Below are positions 53,148 to 62,764 of a DNA stretch of 64,000 nucleotides, piece after piece. The stretch lies in the NCBI GenBank assembly GCA_001653155.1, contig BDEJ01000014.1, positions 1-64,000 on the forward strand, read 5' to 3'. This stretch comes from Porphyromonadaceae bacterium H1. GTDB lineage: Bacteria > Bacteroidota > Bacteroidia > Bacteroidales > Paludibacteraceae. How positions within the stretch are numbered: position 1 is the stretch's first letter; each line of letters opens with the position of its first letter. Made by a program: the position numbers and the translations under genes. The notes below the pieces were generated by a model. It ran no database searches, had not been told where the DNA came from, and saw only the letters and a list, made by a program, of their open reading frames with translations.

Positions 53148-54530
53148 ATGAAACAAAGAAGCATCGCAGAATCGTTTTCTCTATCCGGAAAAGGCTTACA
53201 CACGGGACAGAATACGACTTTAACTTTTCGTCCCGCAGCCGATAACACCGGAATCCGCATCAAACGCATCGACTTGCCCGGACAACCCGAGATGGAGGCC
53301 TTGGCCGATTACGTTGTGGAGACAACGCGTAGTACCGTTCTGAAAAAAGGAGAAGCACAGGTTTCTACTGTCGAACACGCTCTCTCGACCTTGTATGCTT
53401 TGGGAATCGACAACTGTTTGCTGGAAGTGGATGGTCCGGAGTTTCCTATCCTCGATGGCAGCGCAGAGCCCTATGTAAATGAAATCAGCCGGGTTGGCAT
53501 CGTCGAACAGCAAGAAGATAAAGACTACTATATTGTCCGTAAGAAAATCGAATACCGCAACCCGGATACAGAATCAAAAATCATTATCTTACCCGATGAC
53601 GACTTCAGTGTGGACGTACACATCGGTTTCGACTCTCCGATACTGAATAACCAGTTCGCCTCGCTGGATGTGATGGAGGACTACGCAGAGCAGATTGCTC
53701 CGGCGCGTACTTTCGTTTTTGTACGCGAAATAGAAGCTCTTGCCAAAATGAATCTGATAAAAGGTGGCGATCTCAAAAATGCCATCGTTATCTACGATCG
53801 GGCCTTACCGCAAGAAGAAGTCGACAACATAGCCGCCCTAATGGGACAAAGCACTCGCAAGGCCGACCAGTTGGGCTACCTGAACGACAGCCTGAAGTTT
53901 AACAACGAGCCGGCGCGCCACAAACTGCTCGACGTTGTGGGCGATCTCGCCCTCATCGGGAAGCCCCTCAAAGGAAAGGTAATAGCCCTTTTCCCGGGTC
54001 ATAAGACCAATACCGAAACCGCAAAGATTATTCGCAAAGATATAAAATACACCGAACGGCAAGCTCCGGTTTACGACGACTCGGTGGAGCCGCTACTCGA
54101 TGTAAACGCCATTCGCAGGATGCTGCCCCACCGCTGGCCTTTTTTGATGGTGGATAAAGTGCTTGAAATAACCGATCGGGTTGTAGTAGGTGTAAAGAAC
54201 GTATCGGGCAACGAAACTTTCTTCATGGGGCACTTCCCGAAAGAACCCGTCATGCCGGGTGTCTTACTTATCGAAGCCATGGCTCAGACGGGTGGTTTGC
54301 TGGTGCTACACAAGCAAACGGATCCCGAGCAATACTCGACCTATTTCATGAAAATCGATAACGTTAAGTTTCGCCAGAAGGTAGTGCCGGGCGACACGGT
54401 TATTTTTCGCATCGAGCTTATGGGAGAGATACGCCGCGGATGCGCCCAAATGCGCGGATTGGCTTTTGTCGGCGGAAAAATCGTGGCGGAAGCCGAATTT
54501 ATGGCTCAAGTAACTCAGAACAAAGCCTGA
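53148..54530 (+). CDS. lpxC/fabZ: Bifunctional LpxC deacetylase / FabZ dehydratase
   Basis: This fusion protein has 460 residues. The N-terminal half (1-300) is LpxC, the zinc deacetylase committing UDP-acyl-GlcNAc to lipid A, with zinc ligands H77 (STVEHALSTL), H258 and D262 (RHKLLDVVGDL) and the general His H285. The C-terminal part (about 315-460) is FabZ, the 3-hydroxyacyl-ACP dehydratase, with MLPHRWPFLMVD and GHFPKEPVMPGV (H362) and E376. The fusion is a known Bacteroidota trait and couples lipid A and fatty acid synthesis, which compete for 3-hydroxyacyl-ACP. Confidence 0.96.
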   Translation: MKQRSIAESFSLSGKGLHTGQNTTLTFRPAADNTGIRIKRIDLPGQPEMEALADYVVETTRSTVLKKGEAQVSTVEHALSTLYALGIDNCLLEVDGPEFPILDGSAEPYVNEISRVGIVEQQEDKDYYIVRKKIEYRNPDTESKIIILPDDDFSVDVHIGFDSPILNNQFASLDVMEDYAEQIAPARTFVFVREIEALAKMNLIKGGDLKNAIVIYDRALPQEEVDNIAALMGQSTRKADQLGYLNDSLKFNNEPARHKLLDVVGDLALIGKPLKGKVIALFPGHKTNTETAKIIRKDIKYTERQAPVYDDSVEPLLDVNAIRRMLPHRWPFLMVDKVLEITDRVVVGVKNVSGNETFFMGHFPKEPVMPGVLLIEAMAQTGGLLVLHKQTDPEQYSTYFMKIDNVKFRQKVVPGDTVIFRIELMGEIRRGCAQMRGLAFVGGKIVAEAEFMAQVTQNKA

Positions 54531-54563
54531 GAAAAACGTTTTAAAATTCAAACCATAGTATAA

Positions 54564-55343
54564 ATGAAACAACCATTGGCATACATCCACCCCGATGCAA
54601 AAATCGCATCCAATGTGGTAATTGAACCTTTTGTCACTATCGACAAGAACGTGGTAATCGGCGAAGGTACTCGTATCGGATCCAACGTTACCATTCTGGA
54701 AGGAGTCCGTATTGGTAAAAATTGCAACATCTTTCCCGGTGCGGTGATTGGTGCCGTACCTCAAGACCTCAAGTTCAAAGGCGAAGAAACCCTTGCCATC
54801 ATTGGCGACAACACCACAATTCGTGAGTATGTTACCGTGAACCGGGGAACGGTGGCCAAAGGAAAAACCGTAGTGGGAAGCAACTGCCTTATCATGGCCT
54901 ATTGCCACGTGGCCCACGACTGTATAGTAGGCGACAATGTTATTTTGGCTAATGCGACTCAGTTAGCCGGCGAAGTTGTTGTCGACGATTTTGCCATCCT
55001 CAGCGGAGGAGTATTGGTACATCAGTTTACCCACATCGGTTCTCACGTGATGATACAGGGAGGCTCCAAAGTAAATAAAGACGTCCCACCCTTTGTAAAA
55101 GCCGGTCGTGATCCTTTGTCCTACGCCGGTATCAACTCCATCGGGCTGCGTCGCCGCGGATACACCAACGACCAGATACGCGACATACAGGATATTTACC
55201 GCTACCTCTACCTCTCGGGGATGAACACCACCCACGCCATTGAGCGTATCGAAGCAGAGCTGCCCGCAACCAAAGAACGCGACGAGATTCTGCTGTTTGT
55301 CCGTAACTCGCCGCGCGGCATTATTAAAGGCTATTTCGAGTAA
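54564..55343 (+). CDS. lpxA: Acyl-ACP:UDP-N-acetylglucosamine O-acyltransferase
   Basis: LpxA carries out the first step of lipid A synthesis. The 259-residue protein is a left-handed beta-helix of hexapeptide repeats (IHPDAKIASNVVIEPFVTI), with the catalytic His in YCHVAHDCIVGDN and a C-terminal helical domain (GYTNDQIRDIQDIYRYLY). It begins 33 bp after the lpxC/fabZ stop codon and completes the lipid A operon. Confidence 0.95.
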   Translation: MKQPLAYIHPDAKIASNVVIEPFVTIDKNVVIGEGTRIGSNVTILEGVRIGKNCNIFPGAVIGAVPQDLKFKGEETLAIIGDNTTIREYVTVNRGTVAKGKTVVGSNCLIMAYCHVAHDCIVGDNVILANATQLAGEVVVDDFAILSGGVLVHQFTHIGSHVMIQGGSKVNKDVPPFVKAGRDPLSYAGINSIGLRRRGYTNDQIRDIQDIYRYLYLSGMNTTHAIERIEAELPATKERDEILLFVRNSPRGIIKGYFE

Positions 55344-55416
55344 AAAAAAATACAGAATTAAAGAACACAGACAACGGCTCCTTACAAGAGCGAAGAACAT
55401 CAATCAGCATAACTAC

Positions 55417-57120
55417 ATGAACACGGAAACCGGTATCGAAGCTCCTAAAAAGAGTTTAAACTTTATCGAACAAATCGTTGAAGAAGATTTGGCAAATGGG
55501 AAAAACGACAAGCGCATCCAGACTCGATTCCCGCCTGAGCCCAACGGATACCTGCACATCGGTCACGCCAAGGCGATCTGCCTCGACTTCGGAATAGCCC
55601 GCCGTTACGGAGGTATTTGCAACCTCCGCTTCGACGATACCAATCCCGTGAAAGAAGACGTGGAATACGTCGGCTCCATACAGGAAGACATACGCTGGCT
55701 GGGCTATCAGTGGAAAAATGTATATTATGCATCCGATTACTTCCCTCAGTTGTGGGAGTTGGCTGTAGACTTTATAAAAAGAGGCCTGGCTTACGTTGAT
55801 GAACAGTCGGCCGAGACCATAGCCCGCCAGAAAGGCAGTCCAACCCTACCCGGAACCGAAAGTCCTTACCGAAACCGGCCCATAGAAGAAAATCTGGCTC
55901 TTTTCGAGAAGATGAATGCCGGCGAAATAGAAGAAGGAGCTATGGTGCTGCGTGCCAAAATCGACATGGCATCACCCAACATGCACTTCCGCGACCCCAT
56001 TATGTATCGGGTTATCAAATCGCAACCCCACCACCGCAGCGGAACAACATGGAAAGCTTACCCGATGTATGATTTTGCTCACGGACAATCGGATTATTTC
56101 GAAGGAGTAACCCACTCGCTGTGCACCTTGGAGTTTGAAGTACACAGACCTCTTTACGACTGGTTTATAGATCAGTTTCAGAATTCGGATTACCGCCCGA
56201 GGCAAATCGAATTTAACCGTCTGAATATAACCTACACCGTAATGAGCAAGCGCAAAATGCTGCAATTGGTGCAGGAAAATCTGGTACGAGGCTGGGACGA
56301 CCCCCGCATGCCGACTATCTGCGGTCTTCGTCGCCGCGGCTATTCGCCGGAAGCCATCCACAATTTCATTGATAAAATAGGCTATACGAAGTACGACGGC
56401 GTAATTGACGTCGGGCTACTCGAACATGCAGCCCGAGAATCGCTCAATAAAAGCGCTCGTCGTGTAAGTGCGGTGCTCGAACCTCTCAAGCTAATTATTA
56501 CGAATTATCCCGAAGGACAAGTAGAGCTGCTTGCAACCGAAAACAACCCCGAAGATCCGACAGCCGGAACACGGCAAATCGAATTCTCGCGCGAACTTTA
56601 TATCGAGCAGAGCGACTTCATGGAGGATGCACCGAAGAAATTCTTCCGCATGACCCCCGGACAGGAAGTCCGTCTGAAAAGCGCCTACATCGTCAAATGT
56701 ACCGGTTGCAAGAAAGATGCCGATGGGAATTTGATAGAGGTTTACGCCGAATACGACCCCTTAAGCAAAAGCGGATCGGGTACGCCCGAGAGTGCCCGGA
56801 AAGTAAAAGGAACCCTCCACTGGGTTTCGATTGCTCATAGCCTTCCGGCTGAAGTTCGGCTTTACGACCGCCTCTTCTCCGTTGAAAATCCGGCTGCCGA
56901 CACCCGCGATTTTCGGGAACTGATCAACCCCGACTCCTTGCGTGTAATTACCGGAGCCCGCGTCGAAGCATCCCTGAAAAATGCCAAAGCCTTCGACCAC
57001 TTCCAGTTTCAACGGACCGGCTATTTCAACGTTGACCCCGACTCTTGTGCTGAAAAATTAGTATTCAACCGCACCGTAGCGCTAAAAGACAGTTGGGCAA
57101 AAGAGCAGAAAAAAGCCTGA
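55417..57120 (+). CDS. glnS: Glutaminyl-tRNA synthetase
   Basis: This class I aminoacyl-tRNA synthetase charges tRNA-Gln. It shows HIGH (47-50, in PEPNGYLHIGHAKA), the second class I motif MSKRK (276-280), and the C-terminal anticodon-binding beta-barrels (about 340-567). The reading frame is open to 55240 inside lpxA, but the ATG at 55417 gives the expected N-terminus and 567 residues. Presence of GlnRS means that direct charging of tRNA-Gln operates in this organism. Confidence 0.95.
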   Translation: MNTETGIEAPKKSLNFIEQIVEEDLANGKNDKRIQTRFPPEPNGYLHIGHAKAICLDFGIARRYGGICNLRFDDTNPVKEDVEYVGSIQEDIRWLGYQWKNVYYASDYFPQLWELAVDFIKRGLAYVDEQSAETIARQKGSPTLPGTESPYRNRPIEENLALFEKMNAGEIEEGAMVLRAKIDMASPNMHFRDPIMYRVIKSQPHHRSGTTWKAYPMYDFAHGQSDYFEGVTHSLCTLEFEVHRPLYDWFIDQFQNSDYRPRQIEFNRLNITYTVMSKRKMLQLVQENLVRGWDDPRMPTICGLRRRGYSPEAIHNFIDKIGYTKYDGVIDVGLLEHAARESLNKSARRVSAVLEPLKLIITNYPEGQVELLATENNPEDPTAGTRQIEFSRELYIEQSDFMEDAPKKFFRMTPGQEVRLKSAYIVKCTGCKKDADGNLIEVYAEYDPLSKSGSGTPESARKVKGTLHWVSIAHSLPAEVRLYDRLFSVENPAADTRDFRELINPDSLRVITGARVEASLKNAKAFDHFQFQRTGYFNVDPDSCAEKLVFNRTVALKDSWAKEQKKA

Positions 57121-57162
57121 ACCACGGATACTTTTCTTCTAATCAATCCGGCTCAACGGGCT

Positions 57163-57786
57163 TTATTCAAAGAAACTTGAAACAACGCCCAGCAAACCAA
57201 TGAGGATGATGATGAAGCCGGTGGTCTGATTAATCAGACGCAGCCCGCGGATATTAATCTTCCCGTGTAAACGACTCACCAGAAAGGTTAGCGCAGTCCA
57301 CCAAAGCGTGGCTCCCAAAGCGATGGAAACAATGCCGACAACCTTCTGGGAGAGGGTTGTTGTTTCGGAAATAAAACTGATACGGGAGAACAATGCCAGC
57401 AACACCAACAGAATCAATGGATTGGAGAAAGTAAGTCCGAAAGAGGTCATGTAGTCGCCCAAAAGGCTGTGGCTGGCGGGTTCATTAGGCTTCGGCTGCG
57501 TGGACGGATTACTGCGGAAAATAAAGAAACCAAATACACAGACAATCAGGCTTCCTCCAAGCTGAAAGGCGAAAAGGTTATTTTCAATAAACTCAATTAC
57601 GAAGCTGATAAAAAACAGCGAGACAATTACGTAGATCAAATCGGAGGTCGTAGCCCCAAGGCCTGTCATGAAACCGTACTTACGCCCGCGATTGAGCGTG
57701 CGCTGTACGCAAAGCATCCCGATTGGACCTAACGGAACTGAGATGGCCAAACCTATAAATATACCCTTCAATATGAATCCTAACAT
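57163..57786 (-). CDS. LysE/RhtB family amino-acid exporter
   Basis: This small inner-membrane exporter has about 207 residues and six hydrophobic helices. The family signature GLAISVPLGPIGMLCVQRTLNRGRKYGF lies near the N-terminus as helix 1 and its loop, with GLGATTSDLIYV next and SFGLTFSNPLILL in the middle. The ATG at 57786 (MLGFILKG) follows a TATCTTTG box; longer in-frame starts are unlikely. It is divergent from mtaB and convergent with glnS. The exported amino acid cannot be named. Confidence 0.85.
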   Translation of the reverse strand: MLGFILKGIFIGLAISVPLGPIGMLCVQRTLNRGRKYGFMTGLGATTSDLIYVIVSLFFISFVIEFIENNLFAFQLGGSLIVCVFGFFIFRSNPSTQPKPNEPASHSLLGDYMTSFGLTFSNPLILLVLLALFSRISFISETTTLSQKVVGIVSIALGATLWWTALTFLVSRLHGKINIRGLRLINQTTGFIIILIGLLGVVSSFFE

Positions 57787-57821
57787 CTCAAAAAAAGTCG
57801 GGCTGTGAACTTCCTTGGAAA

Positions 57822-57829
57822 CAAAGATA
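57822..57829 (-). promoter_or_regulatory. -7 promoter box of the LysE-type gene
   Basis: TATCTTTG on the minus strand, 35 bp before the ATG at 57786. No clear -33 element was found. Confidence 0.4.
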
Positions 57830-57958
57830 AGCCTTTGTATTAAATTATCTGCAAGAATCATTCTATTTTTTCTAAAAACAGGCAGAGCTTAGTTCTTTTA
57901 ACTCCGACAATAAGCGCTAACTCACTTGCTTTTGTGGTTTTGTATGCCGATTTTTCAT

Positions 57959-57966
57959 TACCTTTG
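57959..57966 (+). promoter_or_regulatory. -7 promoter box of mtaB
   Basis: TACCTTTG lies 23 bp before the mtaB ATG. A TTTTG at 57938-57942 gives a somewhat short 16-bp spacing. Confidence 0.45.
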
Positions 57967-57989
57967 CAGGCCCGAAAAACGAATCTCAA

Positions 57990-59321
57990 ATGATTGATAA
58001 CAGCATATTTAATAACAAAAAAGTAGTTTATCACACCCTGGGTTGCAAGCTGAATTTCGCCGAGACATCGGCCATTGGAAAGCAACTTTCGGAAGAAGGC
58101 TTTGTAAAGGCCCGGCCGGCCGAACAAGCCGACCTTTGCATTGTCAACACTTGCTCGGTAACCGATGTTGCCGACAGTAAATGCCGCCAAGCAATAAAAA
58201 AACTGCGACGCCAGTACCCCAAAGCCATCATGGTGGTAACCGGATGCTATGCGCAGCTCAAGCCACAGGAAATAGCCGCTATTGAAGGTGTGGATTTGGT
58301 CTTGGGATCGAATGAGAAGTTCGACATGCTCAAATTCCTGCGTGATTTAGAGGTCGGAGAAAACAAGCAGATACACAGAGCCGATATTTCACAAATTAAA
58401 CAATTTCGCCCTTCCTGCTCGCAGGACGATCGTACGCGCTACTTTCTTAAAGTACAAGACGGGTGCAGCTACCGTTGCTCCTACTGCACGATTCCTTTTG
58501 CGCGCGGACGAAGCCGCAGCGGGACGCTAACCGAAACGGTCGAGGCGGCTCGCAAAGCCTTGGCTGCAGGAGCTAAAGAAATCGTACTTACCGGGGTTAA
58601 TATTGGTGACTTCGGACGCGGCACGAAGGAAAGTTTCTTCGATCTTGTCCAAGCTCTCGATCAGCTCCCTGAAGAAGATATCCGGTTTCGGATCTCGTCC
58701 ATAGAGCCCAACCTATTGACGGACGACATTATTCGTTACGTAGCGCGTAGTCGCCACTTTATGCCGCATTTCCACATACCGCTTCAATCGGGCACCAACG
58801 AAGCCTTGAAAATAATGAAGCGCCATTACACCCGCGAGCTTTTTGCCGATAAGATAACCTGCATAAAGCACGAGTTACCCCATGCCTTTATCGGCGTGGA
58901 CGTCATCGTCGGCATTCGGGGCGAAACAGACGAACTCTTCCAACAATCCTGTGACTTTATCCAAAACCTGGACATCTCACAACTCCACGTATTTACCTAC
59001 TCGGAGCGTAGCGGTACCAAGATGTTGGAAATAGAACATCAGGTGCCGATACCCGAACGTAAACGACGAAGCGAGATCCTTCATCGTTTGTCCGACCAAA
59101 AGACAAATTCTTTTTATGAAAAACAAATGGGGCAAACGACACAGGTACTTTGGGAAAGTCGTCGTCAAGAAGATAAGATGACCGGATTTTCGAGTAATTA
59201 CATACGCGTAGAGCGTCCTTACGACAGGAAGCGCATCAATCAACTTGAGACAATCCGTCTGGGAAACTGGAACGACGAAAAGTCGGCCCTTCGTGTCGAG
59301 GAAACCGGCGGAAGGGCATAG
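57990..59321 (+). CDS. mtaB: tRNA t6A37 methylthiotransferase MtaB
   Basis: MtaB inserts a methylthio group at C2 of N6-threonylcarbamoyladenosine 37 in tRNAs that read ANN codons. The N-terminal MTTase domain holds one iron-sulfur cluster (C19, C55, C86). The radical SAM motif is CSYRCSYC (C159, C163, C166), followed by GVNIGDFG and SSIEPNLL, and a short C-terminal TRAM domain ends the 443-residue protein. The HTLGCKLN start is typical of MtaB. It stands as a single gene with its own promoter box. Confidence 0.92.
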   Translation: MIDNSIFNNKKVVYHTLGCKLNFAETSAIGKQLSEEGFVKARPAEQADLCIVNTCSVTDVADSKCRQAIKKLRRQYPKAIMVVTGCYAQLKPQEIAAIEGVDLVLGSNEKFDMLKFLRDLEVGENKQIHRADISQIKQFRPSCSQDDRTRYFLKVQDGCSYRCSYCTIPFARGRSRSGTLTETVEAARKALAAGAKEIVLTGVNIGDFGRGTKESFFDLVQALDQLPEEDIRFRISSIEPNLLTDDIIRYVARSRHFMPHFHIPLQSGTNEALKIMKRHYTRELFADKITCIKHELPHAFIGVDVIVGIRGETDELFQQSCDFIQNLDISQLHVFTYSERSGTKMLEIEHQVPIPERKRRSEILHRLSDQKTNSFYEKQMGQTTQVLWESRRQEDKMTGFSSNYIRVERPYDRKRINQLETIRLGNWNDEKSALRVEETGGRA

Positions 59322-59789
59322 TTCCCCACTACGAAACCTCCCAAAGTGACACCTTAGAGACTCTTATTTGCAAAGAAACGCCCTGAGGACACTCTGATTT
59401 TTCATTCTGACTTTTTGCTTACTTCGCAGCATTGACAGAGCTTTAGAGGAAGTGAATCCGGATGAAAAAATCCCAGTAGATATATTACTTTGTATCAACA
59501 GCACCGCCATTCTCAATCCTTGGATCGGGAATAACCTGGCAATCAGAGGTATAAGCCAGACACAAATGAAGCGTCCGGCGTCCGATATTCCTATTGGTAG
59601 TGACGAGCCAGACGTTGGAGCCGCTTTATGCAGCCCGGAAGACAGCTTTTCCTGCTTAAAAATGCAAAAGACGGTCTCTAGCGTAGCAAGCACATGCAAG
59701 CAGTAAGGCTTACCTGCGTTGGTATAATTTATTAAATGAGCGGTTGCTTGCTATTGAGCAGTGAATTATCCTTTTTCTTGGAAATATTC
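59322..59789. other. Intergenic region of about 470 bp, no recognisable gene
   Basis: Two overlapping opposite-strand frames (84 and 111 codons, around 59364-59706) are open here, but neither has recognisable motifs or a good promoter. No tRNA, hairpin cluster or insertion-sequence end was found. It may be a decayed gene. Confidence 0.4.
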
Positions 59790-59828
59790 AAATAAAAAAG
59801 AGTCGCAAAATGCGACTCTTTTTTATTT
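59790..59828. terminator. Bidirectional rho-independent terminator
   Basis: A perfect 18-bp inverted repeat (59790-59807 and 59811-59828) has an AAA loop and A/T-rich outer ends, so a T-run follows on both strands. It ends the leftward ppiD-like gene, and any rightward transcript from mtaB. Confidence 0.88.
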
Positions 59829-59868
59829 AATTAAAAATGCTTGATGCCTCTATTTAAAAGATATAAGC

Positions 59869-61983
59869 TTAATAAAAATTAAGTCGGTTATCTACAATTT
59901 CAGCTTTTGCTCTGAGTGTTTGCTGCAGCTGGAAAGGCAAAGCGTATGCCATGCGGGATTCTATTTTGATGGCTTCGGATTTCTCGTCAAATGCCGATTC
60001 ATTGCCTTGTTTTGCGCTAAGCTGCAAGACATAAACCCCTGCATTCCCTTTGATCGGCGATGACAGGGTATTCTCGGCTTCCATGGTAGAGGCCCGTCCG
60101 ATAACAGCAGGCTCGAAACCGGCTCCACCAAACTGATAAGAATCAAAGTTTACACCCGTAGCATCCTTTACCTCTACGTTAAGGCTTGTTGCCAAATCAG
60201 ACAGACTCGAGGATTGGCGCTCGGTGATATTCTTAACTATCATGTCTCCCTTTTTCTCTTTCAGCAATTCGGCTTTCAGCTGATCGGAAACGCTCTCCAG
60301 AGAACGATAACCCTTCTCTTTTACATCCGTAACCACTGCGACTACAAACTGATTTCCGCAGTCAAATACATCCGAAACATCACCCTTTTCGTGCTCAAAT
60401 GCCCAACGTACCAATTGGCGCGATTGCGGTATGGCCCCTACCTTCCGGGTTGCTTTGAATACTTCTCCGGGACGCACGAAGTAGCTACTATCTTCTGCCA
60501 ATTTGCTAAAGGCAGCTGCATCCTTACTATTAGCTGCAAATTGTTTCGCATTGTTATAAATTTTGCTGTAGGTACGACTGCTGGGGGTTACTTTACGTTC
60601 CAAAATAGCAATTTTTACCTTTTTACGGGCAGGGCTTTTCTCCATGATCTGGATGATTTGTACCCCTTGATCGTTTTTAACGGTAAATACTTCGTTCACT
60701 GCTTTAGAGAAGGCTGGTTCGGAAATTTCCTTATCCACATGGCTCATACCTTCTTGAATCCAGCCGATTTCACCACCATTAGCAGCTGTTTGAGGTATTG
60801 CTGAGAATCTTCGTGCCAAGTCTGCAAAGTTACTGCCTCGACGGATAGCAGCAACAATACTGTCGGACTTAGCCGTAGCGTCTCCAACGAGGAAGATGTG
60901 ACGTATTTTCACCGAGTCCGAAGCAACAATTCCAGTCTCCATAATACGTGCCATCGTATAAGTATCGTTTTCAAACACAGGCCCCATAACATCGCCTTTC
61001 TTACCCTCAAAAGCAAAATCCTTTAAGCTGGGACGAATAGTAAATAGAGTATAACCCTGCCCCTTGTAGATAACATCCGAATTGGAATTTACCAAGCCGG
61101 CGATATCTTCGTTGCTTGTTTTAAATTCTTCACTTAAACGGTTGATCCATGCCTCAACTTCTTCAAAGTCTTCTTGCTGGGGTTTGATATCAAAACTAAC
61201 ATAATCGATGGAGCGACTGTCTTCTTGCTTGAATTGTTCCTTTTGTTCGTTGTAACGTTTCTTTATTTCGACATTGGATACGCTCACCGCCGAATCGGGA
61301 ATATTGTAATAGGGTTGAACGATGTAATTAAGATCCAAGGTGGATTTGGCCGCATCGTAACTGGCTTTAGCATCCAATTTGTTTACTGCAATGGATTTGG
61401 CCAGTAGTGTATTATATTTTTGTTGAAGGATATCTGTCTTCACCGTTTTTTCCCAGAATTTCCAGTAGTTTTTAGCTTGATCAATCTGAGATTTCATTTC
61501 ATTATTGCTTGCAGGTTGATCCAAACTACTCAGAAAACGAATTAATAAATTCCGGTTGAAGCGTCCGCTTTCGTCAGCAAATACCCGGCGTTGCAAAATG
61601 AGCGGGTGCGTATTATTCCCAATCAGGTAGTCCGAAAGTTCTTCGGGCGAAACAGCAATACCCATCTTTTCAGCTTCGCGAGCCAAAAGTCTTTCATTTA
61701 TAAGGTTTTCCCAAACAGAAGCATGGAGTTGATCCATGATTTCTTCGTTCAGATCGGTCTGCCCCGTTTCAATCTTATAGACTTCGGTCATCTGGTCGAG
61801 AGCAGCCGCATATTCCGTGTAATGAATGCTTTCGCCGTCAATTTCGGCAATCGTTTCACGAGAGCGCCCGAAATACGTTGCTCCGGAATTCAAAAAGTCT
61901 CCGACAATAAAAGCCAACAGTGCGATCCCTATAAAAATTACTAACAAAGCACCTCTGCTCCTGATTTTCTCTAAAGTTGCCAT
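59869..61983 (-). CDS. ppiD: PpiD/SurA-like membrane-anchored peptidyl-prolyl isomerase
   Basis: This 704-residue periplasmic foldase is anchored by one N-terminal transmembrane helix (about residues 12-30, ALLVIFIGIALLAFIVGDF). A SurA_N-like chaperone region (about 45-250) is followed by a parvulin domain (about 340-440: VKIRHIFLVGD, FADLARRFS, NGGEIGWIQEG) and a C-terminal SurA-like region. It assists folding of exported and outer-membrane proteins. The ATG at 61983 (MATLEKIRSRG) is preferred over a TTG four codons upstream. It stands alone, ending at a bidirectional terminator. Confidence 0.88.
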   Translation of the reverse strand: MATLEKIRSRGALLVIFIGIALLAFIVGDFLNSGATYFGRSRETIAEIDGESIHYTEYAAALDQMTEVYKIETGQTDLNEEIMDQLHASVWENLINERLLAREAEKMGIAVSPEELSDYLIGNNTHPLILQRRVFADESGRFNRNLLIRFLSSLDQPASNNEMKSQIDQAKNYWKFWEKTVKTDILQQKYNTLLAKSIAVNKLDAKASYDAAKSTLDLNYIVQPYYNIPDSAVSVSNVEIKKRYNEQKEQFKQEDSRSIDYVSFDIKPQQEDFEEVEAWINRLSEEFKTSNEDIAGLVNSNSDVIYKGQGYTLFTIRPSLKDFAFEGKKGDVMGPVFENDTYTMARIMETGIVASDSVKIRHIFLVGDATAKSDSIVAAIRRGSNFADLARRFSAIPQTAANGGEIGWIQEGMSHVDKEISEPAFSKAVNEVFTVKNDQGVQIIQIMEKSPARKKVKIAILERKVTPSSRTYSKIYNNAKQFAANSKDAAAFSKLAEDSSYFVRPGEVFKATRKVGAIPQSRQLVRWAFEHEKGDVSDVFDCGNQFVVAVVTDVKEKGYRSLESVSDQLKAELLKEKKGDMIVKNITERQSSSLSDLATSLNVEVKDATGVNFDSYQFGGAGFEPAVIGRASTMEAENTLSSPIKGNAGVYVLQLSAKQGNESAFDEKSEAIKIESRMAYALPFQLQQTLRAKAEIVDNRLNFY

Positions 61984-62233
61984 TTTTTCTTGCAAAAATT
62001 TATAGTTGTTTTTATTATGTTTATTTACTCAATTAAAATTGAGGGGCGAATATACAAAAAAAACTTTAGTCGGAGCTTTTTTCATCCGTTTTTATTCAAA
62101 TATTTTCACAAAACAAGGCAATTGCAGATACGAAAAAGCCAAAATGGGGAATCTCAAGAAACAGACAAACACATAATAACAAGAAAGTTAACTCGACAAG
62201 AAAGAGAGTTTTCCGGAATAATTGAACATTCGG

Positions 62234-62264
62234 TTTGTGGAGAAGAAAAAAAAATGTAACTTTG
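62234..62264 (+). promoter_or_regulatory. Promoter of the tRNA-Lys pair
   Basis: TTTG (62234-62237), a 19-bp spacer and TAACTTTG (62257-62264), 20 bp before the first tRNA-Lys. Confidence 0.65.
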
Positions 62265-62283
62265 CAGGCGCTTTTTTAGAGTT

Positions 62284-62356
62284 GATTCGCTAGCTCAGCT
62301 GGTAGAGCACATCCCTTTTAAGGATGGGGTCCTGGGTTCGAGCCCCAGGCGAATCA
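62284..62356 (+). tRNA. tRNA-Lys (anticodon TTT), copy 1
   Basis: Full cloverleaf: acceptor GATTCGC paired with GCGAATC and discriminator A, anticodon stem CATCC/GGATG with loop CTTTTAA, T-loop TTCGAGC. CCA is not encoded. Confidence 0.97.
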
Positions 62357-62391
62357 CGTAAAAATGGTGAGTGTAAATTTTCATTGTTGTT

Positions 62392-62464
62392 GATTCGCTA
62401 GCTCAGCTGGTAGAGCACATCCCTTTTAAGGATGGGGTCCTGGGTTCGAGCCCCAGGCGAATCA
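62392..62464 (+). tRNA. tRNA-Lys (anticodon TTT), copy 2
   Basis: Identical over all 73 bases to the copy 108 bp upstream; the identity extends a few bases on both sides. Same transcript, ending at the terminator at 62478-62518. Confidence 0.97.
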
Positions 62465-62477
62465 CACCACAAACAGA

Positions 62478-62518
62478 ACATCCCCGATAGCAATATATTG
62501 TTGTCGGGGATGTATTTT
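62478..62518 (+). terminator. Rho-independent terminator of the tRNA-Lys operon
   Basis: The arms ACATCCCCGA (62478-62487) and TCGGGGATGT (62504-62513), with an inner CAAT/ATTG pairing, are followed by ATTTTTG. Confidence 0.85.
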
Positions 62519-62624
62519 TGGATCCGGTTGAAGTTATATGCGATTTACACAGCAGCTTTTAAACCTTTTCCAAGCTGGTTTTCAGACAAAAAACAGAAAT
62601 ATATTGTTTTTTTATGCAAAAGAC

Positions 62625-62655
62625 TTGATTATATCAAAGTCTGTTTATAATTTTG
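62625..62655 (+). promoter_or_regulatory. Promoter upstream of recQ
   Basis: TTG (62625-62627), a 20-bp spacer and TAATTTTG (62648-62655). The start point would fall near 62660, leaving a leader of about 115 nt before recQ. Confidence 0.55.
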
Positions 62656-62659
62656 TTAC

Positions 62660-62764
62660 ATGAAAATGCCCGGTCCGGAAAGTATGGAAAAACAACGACT
62701 TCTCATACCCAACGGACAACAGGCACAATGCAAGTATGTAGTAATTTCGTGCTCTTTATTATAA
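62660..62764 (+). CDS. Possible 34-residue leader ORF before recQ
   Basis: A short ATG-to-TAA frame of 34 codons (begins MKMPGPESMEKQ, ends YVVISCSLL) starts almost exactly at the predicted transcription start and ends 10 bp before the recQ ATG. No similarity is recognised. It may be a leaderless small gene, a translational leader, or chance. Confidence 0.25.
   Translation: MKMPGPESMEKQRLLIPNGQQAQCKYVVISCSLL

Noticed and set aside
59364-59706. Overlapping opposite-strand frames as a transposase remnant
   Set aside because: Neither frame shows DDE, HUH or serine recombinase motifs, and no terminal inverted repeats or target duplications were found.
62281-62465. Tandem 77-bp repeat as a mobile-element end or attachment site
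   Set aside because: The repeat is simply two identical tRNA-Lys genes with a common promoter and terminator. No integrase or foreign genes lie next to it.
62432-62650. 72-codon frame starting inside the second tRNA-Lys
   Set aside because: It overlaps the tRNA and its terminator hairpin and lacks recognisable protein features, so it is a chance frame.
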